Below, in pieces: positions 38,569 through 46,832 of a stretch of 64,000 nt of DNA (the first letter of the stretch is position 1; the number at the start of each line of letters is the position of its first letter). The DNA comes from Xanthobacteraceae bacterium (GTDB taxonomy: Bacteria > Pseudomonadota > Alphaproteobacteria > Rhizobiales > Xanthobacteraceae). Position numbers and translations under genes: made by a program. The stretch lies in NCBI GenBank assembly GCA_030041005.1, contig JASHOR010000043.1:1-64000 (forward strand). Direction: 5' to 3'. Under the pieces are notes generated by a model, which saw only the letters and a program-made list of their open reading frames with translations, searched no databases and was not told the DNA's origin.

Positions 38569-39066
38569 ATGACACAGACGCGTCCAACCGTTTTCGGGTC
38601 CACTTTTCAAACGCGCACGGAGCCCCTGCCGGAGGGCCGGGGCGACCTCAACGGCTGCCCCTGGCACGACGTGAAGTCCAAGTTGCGCGAAGTAGGGTTG
38701 CGGCCGACTCGCCAGCGCATGGCGCTTGGCTGGATTCTCTTCGCCAAAGGCGATCGCCACGTGACGGCGGAAATGCTCTACGATGAAGCCACCCGCGCCA
38801 AAGTGCCGGTGTCGCTCGCCACCGTCTACAATACCCTGCACCAGTTCACCGAAGTCGGCCTTCTGCGCCAGGTCGCGGTCGATGGGTCGAAAGCCTATTT
38901 CGATACCAATAATTCCGAACACCACCACTTCTTCATCGAGGATGAGAACGACCTGTTGGACATCCCCTTGAGCGACGTTGTGGTGGGCAGGGCGCCGACT
39001 CCGCCCGAGGGCTACGAGATCGCCCGCATCGATGTGGTGGTGCGGCTCCGGCGCAAGCAGCGCTGA
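38569..39066 (+). CDS. irr: Iron response regulator Irr (Fur family)
   Basis: A 165-residue Fur-superfamily transcription regulator that in Rhizobiales accumulates under iron limitation and controls heme and iron genes. It carries the heme regulatory motif GCPWHDV with Cys30, known from Bradyrhizobium japonicum Irr to mediate heme-triggered degradation, and the second heme-site histidines HHH at 118-120. The DNA-binding winged helix is in LREVGLRPTRQRMALGWILF to VSLATVYNTLHQF. The presence of the Cys motif suggests the rapid-degradation form rather than the Cys-less form of some rhizobia. A tiny upstream frame (ATGACTAAATGA at 38561) overlaps its start codon. Confidence 0.96.
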   Translation: MTQTRPTVFGSTFQTRTEPLPEGRGDLNGCPWHDVKSKLREVGLRPTRQRMALGWILFAKGDRHVTAEMLYDEATRAKVPVSLATVYNTLHQFTEVGLLRQVAVDGSKAYFDTNNSEHHHFFIEDENDLLDIPLSDVVVGRAPTPPEGYEIARIDVVVRLRRKQR

Positions 39067-39163
39067 CGGCAACCATCCCCGGCCCACCGGCAAGAACCCG
39101 GATTTTACAGCCGCCGCATCGCGCCGTTTGGCTTGGCGCCGCCCTTTGCTTTGCGTGCGGAAC

Positions 39164-39946
39164 TTAAGCGCCGCGACTATCTGCCGACGGGGGCGGCGCG
39201 ACAATGCGCGTTTCGGTGGCAAAGCCCCAAGCCGGATCGAACCGGTGAATGTGATAGACCGGGCAGGTCTGCATTTGCGCCGGGTACTCGCCTCTGCGCA
39301 GCGTCGTCGCAATGCATTGAACCACGGTTGCGGGAATGCGCCCGACATGACCCGCCGCGGCGCGGTGAACATGGCCGCTGAATACGGCGATCACCCGGCC
39401 TGAGTGCTGCAGCGCCTGGCGCAGTCTCTCCATTGTTTCCGCATCGGTAAAATGCAGCCGGTCGGGACCGACCATGACTTCAAACGGCGGATGGTGGGTG
39501 AACACTGCGATCGGCTTGGCGCCGTCGGCTTCGGTCAGGTCGATCAAACGTTCAACCCGTTCGCGACAAAAGTCGCCCTTGTTGCCGGTCGAAAGCGTGT
39601 CGAGCGCAATCAGCCTGATCGGGAAGCCGTCGATTGCGTAGTCGATAAAATCGGAATCCGGCGCAAGATATCCCGATGCCGAGAACGCTTCACGCAGCCT
39701 CGGCCTGCTGTCCTTGTTGCCGGCAAGGACAAAGACCGGCGCGCGCGCCTTCGCGAGGATGGCCGCGGCGCGCGCGTATTCGTCCGCTCGTCCGTTGTGA
39801 ACGATATCTCCGGTGTGAACGATCACGTCGGGAGGCGGATCGAGCGCGTTGAGATCGGCAATGGTGTGCTCGAAGTCCCGTAGTCGCTGATCGGCGTCGG
39901 GAGAATCGAGCGCGAGGTGCGTGTCTGAGATTTGCGCGATGATCAT
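39164..39946 (-). CDS. Calcineurin-like metallophosphoesterase (CpdA-like)
   Basis: A 260-residue dinuclear-metal phosphodiesterase/phosphatase of the CpdA-like group. Motifs: DTH at 8-10, GDIVHNGR at 46-53, GNKD at 76-79, FTHHPPFE near 149-156 and GHVH at 191-194. Motif III normally reads GNHD; here the histidine, which assists catalysis, is lysine, so activity may be altered. The gene is 10 bases downstream of sat and is the last of the apr-sat group on the same strand. In that setting it could clear a nucleotide by-product such as APS or PAP-like molecules, but this is speculation; a general cAMP or nucleotide phosphodiesterase is equally possible. Confidence 0.85.
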   Translation of the reverse strand: MIIAQISDTHLALDSPDADQRLRDFEHTIADLNALDPPPDVIVHTGDIVHNGRADEYARAAAILAKARAPVFVLAGNKDSRPRLREAFSASGYLAPDSDFIDYAIDGFPIRLIALDTLSTGNKGDFCRERVERLIDLTEADGAKPIAVFTHHPPFEVMVGPDRLHFTDAETMERLRQALQHSGRVIAVFSGHVHRAAAGHVGRIPATVVQCIATTLRRGEYPAQMQTCPVYHIHRFDPAWGFATETRIVAPPPSADSRGA

Positions 39947-39956
39947 GGGGCTGAAC

Positions 39957-41138
39957 TTAGGCCTTCGCGAGCAGGCCCGCGTAATACTCCCTGAGGATTG
40001 CTACCACCTCCGGCCGGCTGAACTCGGGAGGGATTTCCGCGCCGGTGGAGAGCATTTCGCGCTGTTGCGTGCCGGAGATCGAAATTTGATATTTCGGATC
40101 GTGGGGGCACGTTTTCGCCGTCGCCATGCCGTAGCATTTCCGGCAGTAGAAGGTGACGTCGATCTTCAGCGGCTGGGTGACCAGAGCGCCGGGCCACAAC
40201 TGGTCGAAGATGCGCTGCGAATCGAATGGGCCGTAGTAGCTGCCGACGCCGGCGTGGTCGCGGCCGACGACGAGGTGCGAGCAGCCGAAGTTCTGGCGGA
40301 TGAGGGCGTGCAGGAGCGCCTCGCGCGGGCCGGCGTAGCGCATCTCGATCGGGTAGCCCGCCTGAATGACCGTTCCCGGACGGAAATAATTGTCGATCAT
40401 CGCCTGGATGGCGCGGGTGCGCACCTCGGCGGGAATATCGCCCGCCTTCAATTTTCCCAGCACCTGATGGATGAAGACGCCGTCCGATACCTCGACCGCG
40501 ATCTTCGCCAAGTATTCATGGCTGCGGTGCATCGGATTGCGGGTCTGGAAAGCGGTGACCTTTGACCAGCCCCGTTCGAGGAACATGGCCCGCGCCTCGG
40601 CGGGTCGGATGTAGAGCTGCGGATATTTGGCGGGATACTCGCCTTCGCTCAATGCCGCGACCGGTCCGGCGAGATTGATTTCGCCCTGCGCCAGGACTTT
40701 CGCCACGCCCGGATGCTTCGGATCGGTGGTGCGATAGACGTGCTCGGACTCGAGCCGCTTGTCGATTGAATATTTCTCGCGAACCGCCATGGTGGCGAGT
40801 ATTTCATTGCTCTGCGCATCGACCAGCGCGATCTCCTGTTCGGCGCCGATGCCGTCGGCAAGGTCCTTGCTCACCGACAGCGTGATCGGGATCGGCCAGA
40901 ACACGCCGCCGTCAAGCTTCATGTCGAGGCACGTCCCGCGCCAGTCGTCATGCCCAATGAAACCATCGAGCGGCGTATAGGCGCCCATCGCCAGCATGAA
41001 GACGTCGGAGACCGCACGCGAGTCGAGCGGAATCTTCTTGAGCTTCTCCGCCCGTTTGCGTTCCTCGGCCCGCTCCGACTGCGGCAGCAGGCGCGGCTTG
41101 ACCGACTCCGAGCCGTGCGGAGGTACGAGATGCGGCAT
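39957..41138 (-). CDS. sat: Sulfate adenylyltransferase (ATP sulfurylase), dissimilatory type
   Basis: A 393-residue homo-oligomeric ATP sulfurylase. The substrate motif QTRNPMHRSHEYL is at 198-210 and GRDHAG at 292-297; the C-terminal half has a Cys cluster (FYCRKCYGMATAKTC) typical of dissimilatory Sat. In sulfur oxidisers it runs backwards: APS plus pyrophosphate gives sulfate plus ATP. It is not the CysDN type used for assimilation, and no APS kinase domain is attached. It is downstream of aprM-aprB-aprA and three small genes on the same strand, only 6 bases from the preceding one, so an operon is very likely. This makes sulfite oxidation, not sulfate activation, its probable task here. 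Confidence 0.95.
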   Translation of the reverse strand: MPHLVPPHGSESVKPRLLPQSERAEERKRAEKLKKIPLDSRAVSDVFMLAMGAYTPLDGFIGHDDWRGTCLDMKLDGGVFWPIPITLSVSKDLADGIGAEQEIALVDAQSNEILATMAVREKYSIDKRLESEHVYRTTDPKHPGVAKVLAQGEINLAGPVAALSEGEYPAKYPQLYIRPAEARAMFLERGWSKVTAFQTRNPMHRSHEYLAKIAVEVSDGVFIHQVLGKLKAGDIPAEVRTRAIQAMIDNYFRPGTVIQAGYPIEMRYAGPREALLHALIRQNFGCSHLVVGRDHAGVGSYYGPFDSQRIFDQLWPGALVTQPLKIDVTFYCRKCYGMATAKTCPHDPKYQISISGTQQREMLSTGAEIPPEFSRPEVVAILREYYAGLLAKA

Positions 41139-41144
41139 GGCGGT

Positions 41145-41303
41145 CTACGGCCGTTTCGGAGTCTGGTATTCAACTTCCTTCTGGAACGGCTCCCAGACGG
41201 TTTCGAAACCGACAAATCCCTTTTCGTTTGCCGGTTTCTGACGCGTCGTCAGAAAGCGCGTGTGGCCGTCGGGAACTTGGGTGATGGGTTTTTGCTCGCT
41301 CAT
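41145..41303 (-). CDS. Small hypothetical protein in apr-sat operon, 52 aa
   Basis: A frame of 52 residues from ATG 41303 (AAGGTG about 5 bases upstream): a polar protein with GHTRFLTTRQKPANEKGFVG in the middle and WEPFQKEVEYQTPKRP at the end. An earlier ATG at 41342 overlaps the stop of the FKBP-like gene (ATGA) and would give 65 residues. I do not recognise it. Its position six bases before sat and the tight packing of the operon make it likely to be a real gene; a role in supporting Sat or Apr assembly is only a guess. Confidence 0.6.
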   Translation of the reverse strand: MSEQKPITQVPDGHTRFLTTRQKPANEKGFVGFETVWEPFQKEVEYQTPKRP

Positions 41304-41338
41304 AAAGTCACCTTCTGCATTGAAGCTGGGCTTGTCAT

Positions 41339-41848
41339 TCAAACGGGCCGCATGAGTGATGGGTCGATAGCCGCCTGGGCGCCGATCGCTCCGCCTGCTC
41401 TTGCTTCCTCATCGGTCGGTTCGCGTACAGTCACGATCTCGAGCGTAAAGACGACCTCTCTGCCGCAAAGCGGATTGTTGCCGTCGACCGTCAGCGTCTT
41501 GTCGTCGGCCCTCGTCACCAGAAAGCTGCGGGTCTGGCCCTTGTCGTTCTCCATGAGGATGGAAGTGCCGACCTTCCGGTATTCCTCGGGAACGTTCTCG
41601 ATGTCATCCGTAAAAACCAGGGACTCGTCTCTGGCGCCGAAGATCCGATTGCCGTCGATCGGCACCTCGATGATCTCGCCTGCGGATCTGCCCTCCAGTT
41701 GCATGTGCACGAAAGGGGCCAGAATCTCATTGTGTCCGTGAACATAGCCCAGCGGAAATTCGACCATGGTGAGGACATTCCCCGACTTCTTGTCGGTCAC
41801 CTTGTAGGTGAGTTCGACATATTTGCCGTCGTGGATGGTTTCGTTCAT
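41339..41848 (-). CDS. SlyD/FKBP-type peptidyl-prolyl isomerase
   Basis: A 169-residue SlyD-like FKBP. The N-terminal FKBP strand is YVELTYKVTDKKSGNVL, followed by FPLGYVHGHNEILAPFV where FKBPs have the GxGxxxPxxE segment, an insert-in-flap domain in the middle, and the closing VDGNNPLCGREVVFTLEIV that matches the DGNHPLAG motif of SlyD. It lacks the His/Cys-rich metal tail of E. coli SlyD. It sits between an unknown gene and the 52-residue gene in the apr-sat operon, suggesting a folding helper for the flavo-iron-sulfur enzyme or its partners. Confidence 0.82.
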   Translation of the reverse strand: MNETIHDGKYVELTYKVTDKKSGNVLTMVEFPLGYVHGHNEILAPFVHMQLEGRSAGEIIEVPIDGNRIFGARDESLVFTDDIENVPEEYRKVGTSILMENDKGQTRSFLVTRADDKTLTVDGNNPLCGREVVFTLEIVTVREPTDEEARAGGAIGAQAAIDPSLMRPV

Positions 41849-41864
41849 GCCGAATCTGAACCGC

Positions 41865-42272
41865 TCAGAAGATGGACGCGCCGAAAATCTTTATCTTTCC
41901 ATCCTCATAGCCGAGGACGAGCCGGCCAAGCCATTCACCGTTCCTTTTGGTGCTGCGTTGCCGGTAGAGAACCGTCACATGCTCGCCTCGGCGGATAATG
42001 CCGAGATAGTCGGCGTCTTCGGACAGATTCCTGGCAAGCTCGCTGTTGGCGAATTGGTGGCCAACCGTAACCTGATCCATGGCAAGCGCCATGGAACTGG
42101 AGAAATTCTTCACGAACTCTCCGTACTTGCCTTCGTTCGAATTCTTGATGAGATCGCGCCACAGAGGCTCGGCTATGGTCCGTATCTCTTCGTCGGTTTG
42201 TTCAACAATGTTCACGCGTAGTTCTCTGGGCTCGTGAAAGACCGGACTTGCAGAGTGCATCGACAGCGACAT
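41865..42272 (-). CDS. Conserved hypothetical protein in apr operon, 135 aa
   Basis: A 135-residue cytoplasmic-looking protein without membrane segments: EIRTIAEPLWRDLIKNSNEG, then YGEFVKNFSSSMALAMDQV, RNLSEDADYLGIIRRGEHVTVLYRQRS and EWLGRLVLGYEDGKIKIFGASIF. The helix-then-sheet order ending in a strand pair resembles small alpha+beta (NTF2-like) domains, but I cannot assign a family. It is 59 bases downstream of aprA and 16 bases upstream of the FKBP-like gene. An accessory part in AprBA maturation or regulation is plausible by position only. Confidence 0.65.
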   Translation of the reverse strand: MSLSMHSASPVFHEPRELRVNIVEQTDEEIRTIAEPLWRDLIKNSNEGKYGEFVKNFSSSMALAMDQVTVGHQFANSELARNLSEDADYLGIIRRGEHVTVLYRQRSTKRNGEWLGRLVLGYEDGKIKIFGASIF

Positions 42273-42331
42273 GGTGGTCTCTCTTCGCTTCCGGGCGGAC
42301 GCTCAACGCGATCGTTCGCACGGAAGGATTA

Positions 42332-44200
42332 TTACTCGTTCGCCCCAGCCAGATGGTAACAGGGCGCCTTTTCCATGGTGTATTCGCCGGTCTTCGGATC
42401 GCGGCGCGAAACAGTCAGCACGTGCCAGTTTGCGTCGTCCACCTTCATGGCGTCGCCGCGGTAGTAGTAGCCCGGCCACCGAGTCTCCTTGCGAAACAGC
42501 GTGTGCTGCGTGACGCACTCTGCGGCGCGATGTCGGTGCTTGAGTTCCCACGCGCGCAGCAACTCGTGAATATCCTTGGCGCCCAGGCTCTCGAGATCTT
42601 CCTCCATGACCTTGAGTTTCTTGAGTGCGATATTCAGGAGCTTATCGTTTGTCATGTAGCTGACCGTCACGCCGCCGCAATATTCGTCCATGAGCTTCTG
42701 CAGACGATCCAAGCCCTGCTTGGGATTGATGTAGTGCGGGTTGACGTCGCCGGCCACGATCTCATTGCGGTAGATCTTGTAGTGCTCCAGCGGCTTGTAG
42801 ATCTCCTTCTTGCGGCGGTTGATCTGCTCGTCGGATACGACGATGCCTTCGGCCTTGCCGTCATCGATATATTTACAGGCAGCCTTCGCCGCGAGACGGC
42901 CCTCGGTGAACGAGCCGGATGAAAAGGCGTGCGGCGTGCCCCCGACCGCGTCGCCGGCGCCGAACAGACCTTCGACCGTCGTCATGCGGTTGTAGCCCCA
43001 GAAATACTCGGGCGGCGAAACGTCCTCGGGACCCGAGCACCAGGCGCCCGAGCACGTCGCATGCGAGCCCATGACGTAGGGCTCCGATGTCGTCAGTTCG
43101 GGGTTCTCGTTCTTCGGGTCCACGTCGGTCGAAGCCCAGAGGACGGCCTGGCCGATGGTCATGCCGAGGAAGTTTTCCCAGCCGACTTCTTCCAGATGAG
43201 GATCCTGGAAGGCCTTCATGGTCACCATGTGAATGGGACCGCGGCCTGCATTCACTTCACTGATTATGCAATGGTTGCGCAGACAGGTCGGGATCGGCCT
43301 ATGGGTCAAGTGCGACGCTTCCGGATCCAGGTATTCCTTTCCGACCATTTTCTGAAGTTCGGGGAACCACTTGGATTCATACTCCTCGCCCAGACAATTC
43401 TGCGTGTAAGTCTTCAGGTGCAGGAAGTAGGCACCGACCGGACCGTAGCCGTCCTTGAAACGCGCCAACACGATGCGGTTTTCCATCTGAGTCATCTTGG
43501 CGCCGGCTTCGATCATGAGCCCATAGGCAGACGCTGACGACCATGGCGCATACCAGGTACGTCCGGAACCTTCGCCCACCGAACGCGGCTTGAAGATATT
43601 GGAGGCGCCTCCCGCGCCGCAGATCACGGCCTTGGACTTGAAGACGTGATAGTTGCCTGTGCGCACATTGAAGCCGACTGCGCCGGCAACCCGGTTCTGC
43701 TTGCTCTCATCCATCAGCAGGTGAGTGACGCAGATGCGATTGAACACCTTGTCGGCGGATTTCTTGGCGGCCTCGGCCACGATGGGCTTGTAGGACTCGC
43801 CATGAATCATGATCTGCCATCGCCCCTCACGCAGATAGCGCCCGGTCTTCGGGTCGCGCATGATGGGCAGGCCCCACTCTTCGAATTGGTGCACCGTGGA
43901 GTCGACGTGACGGGCCATGTCGAACAGCAAGTCTTCGCGCACCAGCCCCATCAGATCGATACGAGCGTAGCGGACATGGTCCTCCGGATTATTCTCACCC
44001 CATCGGGTCCCCATGTAGCAGTTGATGGCGTAAAGGCCTTGGGCGACCGCGCCGGAGCGATCGATATTTGCCTTCTCGGCAATAACGATCTTCTTGTTCT
44101 GACCCCAGAATCTGGCCTCCCAGGCAGCGCCGCTGCCGCCGAGGCCTGAGCCGACGACCAGGATATCGATGCTGTCCTCGACGATTGTTTTGTAGGCCAT
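42332..44200 (-). CDS. aprA: Adenylylsulfate (APS) reductase, alpha subunit
   Basis: A 622-residue FAD-containing subunit of the fumarate-reductase/succinate-dehydrogenase superfamily. The FAD dinucleotide motif is ILVVGSGLGGSGAAWEARFW; other family blocks are IDRSGAVAQGLYAINCYMG, GEGSGRTWYAPWSSASAYGL, RPIPTCLRNHCIISEVNAGRGP, GSHATCSGAWCSGPEDVSPPE and GLFGAGDAVGGTPHAFSSGSF. With AprB it interconverts sulfite plus AMP and APS. It overlaps the aprB stop by one base (TGATG). No dsr genes occur here and the setting contains Xsc, so the likely direction is sulfite oxidation, as in phototrophic and chemotrophic sulfur oxidisers and SAR11-type bacteria. Confidence 0.97.
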   Translation of the reverse strand: MAYKTIVEDSIDILVVGSGLGGSGAAWEARFWGQNKKIVIAEKANIDRSGAVAQGLYAINCYMGTRWGENNPEDHVRYARIDLMGLVREDLLFDMARHVDSTVHQFEEWGLPIMRDPKTGRYLREGRWQIMIHGESYKPIVAEAAKKSADKVFNRICVTHLLMDESKQNRVAGAVGFNVRTGNYHVFKSKAVICGAGGASNIFKPRSVGEGSGRTWYAPWSSASAYGLMIEAGAKMTQMENRIVLARFKDGYGPVGAYFLHLKTYTQNCLGEEYESKWFPELQKMVGKEYLDPEASHLTHRPIPTCLRNHCIISEVNAGRGPIHMVTMKAFQDPHLEEVGWENFLGMTIGQAVLWASTDVDPKNENPELTTSEPYVMGSHATCSGAWCSGPEDVSPPEYFWGYNRMTTVEGLFGAGDAVGGTPHAFSSGSFTEGRLAAKAACKYIDDGKAEGIVVSDEQINRRKKEIYKPLEHYKIYRNEIVAGDVNPHYINPKQGLDRLQKLMDEYCGGVTVSYMTNDKLLNIALKKLKVMEEDLESLGAKDIHELLRAWELKHRHRAAECVTQHTLFRKETRWPGYYYRGDAMKVDDANWHVLTVSRRDPKTGEYTMEKAPCYHLAGANE

Positions 44201-44679
44201 CAGTAATACACGCCTTTCTTCATCGTGAGGCCGGCCGACTGGAGCGTACGCAAATCGCCGTCATCCATGCGGATCCACTTTGGCTCATTGTACAGCAACT
44301 GGCTGTCGCGCATTTCTTTGCTCGGAGGGGGAACGTCGGCGAGCTTCGGGATCGCCGTTCCCCAAGGCTTGGTCGTGATCGGCGACAGGAAATTCTTTTC
44401 CGTGCCGTTGCGATATTTGATCTTCCAGGCGATCGTGCCTTTCTCTTCGTCACGGATGACGCGAACGCTGTGACCGAGTGGGGCGAAGTCGGCATATCCG
44501 CGCACGTCGATCGCATTCTGCGGGCAAGCCTTGACGCAGGAGTAGCACTCCCAGCACATGCTCGGCTCGATGTTGTAGGCGCGACGATAAGTCTGATCGA
44601 TGTGCATGATGTCAGAGGGACAGATGTCGACACAATGTCCGCATCCGTCGCACCTTGTCATGTAGACAAAGGTTGGCAT
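44200..44679 (-). CDS. aprB: APS reductase, beta (iron-sulfur) subunit
   Basis: A 159-residue ferredoxin-like subunit with two [4Fe-4S] motifs: C10-x2-C13-x2-C16-x3-C20 (RCDGCGHCVDIC) and C42-x2-C45-x2-C48-x3-C52 (MCWECYSCVKAC). After the second cluster come the AprB-specific tail segments LGHSVRVIRDEEKGTIAWKIKYRNG and FLSPITTKPWGT, which wrap around AprA. It passes electrons between AprA and the membrane partner AprM. It lies 45 bases after aprM and overlaps aprA by a base. Confidence 0.97.
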   Translation of the reverse strand: MPTFVYMTRCDGCGHCVDICPSDIMHIDQTYRRAYNIEPSMCWECYSCVKACPQNAIDVRGYADFAPLGHSVRVIRDEEKGTIAWKIKYRNGTEKNFLSPITTKPWGTAIPKLADVPPPSKEMRDSQLLYNEPKWIRMDDGDLRTLQSAGLTMKKGVYY

Positions 44680-44724
44680 TGGTTCGGCTCCCTGGCTAAT
44701 CGCATAGAACTTGCGAGCTGCTTT

Positions 44725-45567
44725 CTAATAGTGGCGCGGCGCTTCGCGTTTGATGCCAAGTCCCATTCGCATTGGAGCTTTTTGCAAGAGCTCCATGGAA
44801 TGTCGTTTCCGTTGTTCGGGATCGTCACGAGTCAGCGTCGGCAAATTCTGGGCTGAACCATTGGCCTTCGATACGCGTTTCTCGAATGCCGCGGCCGGCT
44901 TGAAAAACATGTGCGAGAACTTCGACCACGGGATCGACACGAACAGCGCCGTGGTGGCGAGGAGATAGAGTCCCAGGAACACATCGGCTGCGATCGTGTT
45001 GCCGGCGGTCTGCAGCCAAGCCCAGATCAGCGCGAGCGTGGCGCCCGCCACCAGGAGCAGGATGAACATGTCGGCGCGCACGATGCGTAATATCGCGTTG
45101 CCTTCAGCCGCGACGTCGACCCGGATGAAAAACCAGAACCAGTAGCCGCCGGCGCAGATCATCAGCGCGCCGATGTACCAAAGCGTCGCCAGATACGCAG
45201 GACCCGGATCGGCCGGCGTCGGGTAAGCGAAGACCATGATGACGGTGGTCACGACGTAGATCAGAAAGCCGTACATTCCGAGGAGATGGGAAATTCTGCG
45301 GCGCACGTTGCAAAACTCGCCGGACGCCATGACGTCGACTACGGCGGTTTGCACTGCGATGGCGATCATCTCGCCGCCGCCGACCTGATGCTCGGCCTTC
45401 TTGCCGGAGTCGCGCCAGTTGTCGAAAAAATACTTGGCGCTTTTCTTATGTATCGTGTCGAGGAGCGTGCCGCCCGCGACCAGAACGATCATGACGATAA
45501 CGTAGGCCTGCATGAGCACGACGGGGACGGCCCCCGAAAGCTCGGCGAAAGGATTGGTCGTGAACAT
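44725..45567 (-). CDS. aprM: AprM-like membrane anchor of APS reductase
   Basis: A 280-residue membrane protein with about six hydrophobic segments (VVLMQAYVIVMIVLVAGGTLL, LLGMYGFLIYVVTTVIMVFAY, YLATLWYIGALMICAGGYWFWF, MFILLLVAGATLALIWAWL, VFLGLYLLATTALFVSI). The conserved FxxxR-type cytoplasmic loops and the tail FSHMFFKPAAAFEKRVSKANG are like AprM proteins that replace QmoABC in many sulfur oxidisers and link AprBA to the quinone pool. Histidines facing the membrane (SHLLGMYG, SHMFF) could hold heme. It is the first gene of the operon, 177 bases from the divergent LysR gene. Confidence 0.85.
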   Translation of the reverse strand: MFTTNPFAELSGAVPVVLMQAYVIVMIVLVAGGTLLDTIHKKSAKYFFDNWRDSGKKAEHQVGGGEMIAIAVQTAVVDVMASGEFCNVRRRISHLLGMYGFLIYVVTTVIMVFAYPTPADPGPAYLATLWYIGALMICAGGYWFWFFIRVDVAAEGNAILRIVRADMFILLLVAGATLALIWAWLQTAGNTIAADVFLGLYLLATTALFVSIPWSKFSHMFFKPAAAFEKRVSKANGSAQNLPTLTRDDPEQRKRHSMELLQKAPMRMGLGIKREAPRHY

Positions 45568-45645
45568 CGCTTGACGTTCCCCGGTAAGGTCGACTTGCGA
45601 GCGACACGATAACGACGGGAGGCGTGCCGCGCAATGAAATGTTTT

Positions 45646-45684
45646 GATTTATCTATTGTTTTTGTCGTATCTATAGGATAAATC
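45646..45684. promoter_or_regulatory. Probable LysR operator/promoter between aprM and lysR
   Basis: GATTTATC (45646-45653) and GATAAATC (45677-45684) are perfect inverted arms 23 bases apart, in a strikingly AT-rich stretch of a GC-rich genome. Between them ATCTAT occurs twice (45651 and 45669 regions). This is the expected place and form for a LysR-type regulator site controlling the divergent apr operon and its own gene. Confidence 0.6.
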
Positions 45685-45744
45685 GATTGGTTGCTGAGGC
45701 CTCATCCGTCGCGGATCTTCCGTTCGCCATCACGTGCAATCGCC

Positions 45745-46755
45745 ATGACGCTTGATCAACTGCGCGTCTTCATTGAGGTCGCCGAACGCGGACATGTGAC
45801 GCGCGCGGCCGAATCGCTGGGTATGAGCCAGTCGGCGGCGTCGGCCGCCGTCGCGGCGCTGGAAAGCAGTTATCAGATCAGGTTGTTCGATCGCGTCGGC
45901 CGCGGCATTCAACTCACCGAGACCGGTCGCATTTTCCTGCGCGAGGCGCACGCGGTGCTCGATCGCGCTTCGATGGCTCGTTCGGTGCTGCAGGATCTCG
46001 CCGGTTATCCGGCCGGCCCGGTCGCCATCGCCGCCAGCCAGACGATCGCCACCTACTGGCTGCCCCGCCGGCTGGCGTCGTTTCACGCCGCCAATCCGCG
46101 GGTGCGGCTTAACGTCGTGATCCGCAATACGCACGACGTCGAGAATGCGGTCGTCGAAGGCGAAGCCAATGTCGGTCTGGTGGAGGGCCCGACTCAGCAT
46201 CCGGCGCTGTTGCGTCAACTCATCGATCATGATCGCCTCGTGCTTGTGGTCGCTCCCGATCAACCGCCGGTACCGGTCACCGCCTCGGGGCGAATCGATC
46301 TTCGCGCCATCACCTGGGTGGTCCGCGAGGCTGGTTCGGGCACCCGCCATGGGCTTGAGGATTTGGCTCGCCGTCACGGCCTTTCGCTCGAGGACCTCAA
46401 CGTCTCGCTGGTGTTGCCGAGCAACGAGGCCGTACGCGAGGCGATCGAAGCCGGCGCCGGCGCCACCGTCATCTCGCGCCACGTCGTCGCCTCCGCGATC
46501 GCCGCCGGTACGCTCACCGCGATTCCGGTTGAATTGCCGCCGCGCGAATACGCGCTGCTTCGCCACCGCGACCGCCACGAGATCCCGGCACAGCAGGCTC
46601 TCGTGGTTCACTTGACGGGCGGCGTGGATCGGCAATCGGATTTATTTGAGACACCGTCGCAGGCGAAGGCCTCGCCCGCGCCGGCGGCCAAGGCGCAACC
46701 GAACCGGGCTGCAGGCGCGCTTGGTCAAGCGGGTTCGAGCGGCCGGCGAAGGTAA
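45745..46755 (+). CDS. LysR-family transcriptional regulator
   Basis: A 336-residue LysR-type regulator. The N-terminal helix-turn-helix is MTLDQLRVFIEVAERGHVTRAAESLGMSQSAASAAVAALE; the effector domain follows from about residue 90 (AGYPAGPVAIAASQTIATYWLPRRLASF ... VRLNVVIRNTHDVENAVVEG). The last 40 residues are Ala/Arg-rich and not part of the family. It is divergent from aprM with a candidate operator between, so it probably senses a sulfur metabolite (sulfite, APS or similar) or a sulfonate intermediate and activates aprMBA-sat. ATG 45745 starts the domain. Confidence 0.9.
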   Translation: MTLDQLRVFIEVAERGHVTRAAESLGMSQSAASAAVAALESSYQIRLFDRVGRGIQLTETGRIFLREAHAVLDRASMARSVLQDLAGYPAGPVAIAASQTIATYWLPRRLASFHAANPRVRLNVVIRNTHDVENAVVEGEANVGLVEGPTQHPALLRQLIDHDRLVLVVAPDQPPVPVTASGRIDLRAITWVVREAGSGTRHGLEDLARRHGLSLEDLNVSLVLPSNEAVREAIEAGAGATVISRHVVASAIAAGTLTAIPVELPPREYALLRHRDRHEIPAQQALVVHLTGGVDRQSDLFETPSQAKASPAPAAKAQPNRAAGALGQAGSSGRRR

Positions 46756-46832
46756 ATTCTGTCGCGGATCGAAGCGCGCCTGCGGCAGGCATTCGGAGCG
46801 GGGTGGCGCGCGGTTGGCATCCCGCCCGGCGA

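Noticed and set aside
39957-45567. Dissimilatory sulfate reduction genes
   Set aside because: No dsrAB, dsrC or qmoABC in the window, an AprM-type anchor is present, and the genome type with Irr and PHB depolymerase is that of an aerobic alphaproteobacterium.
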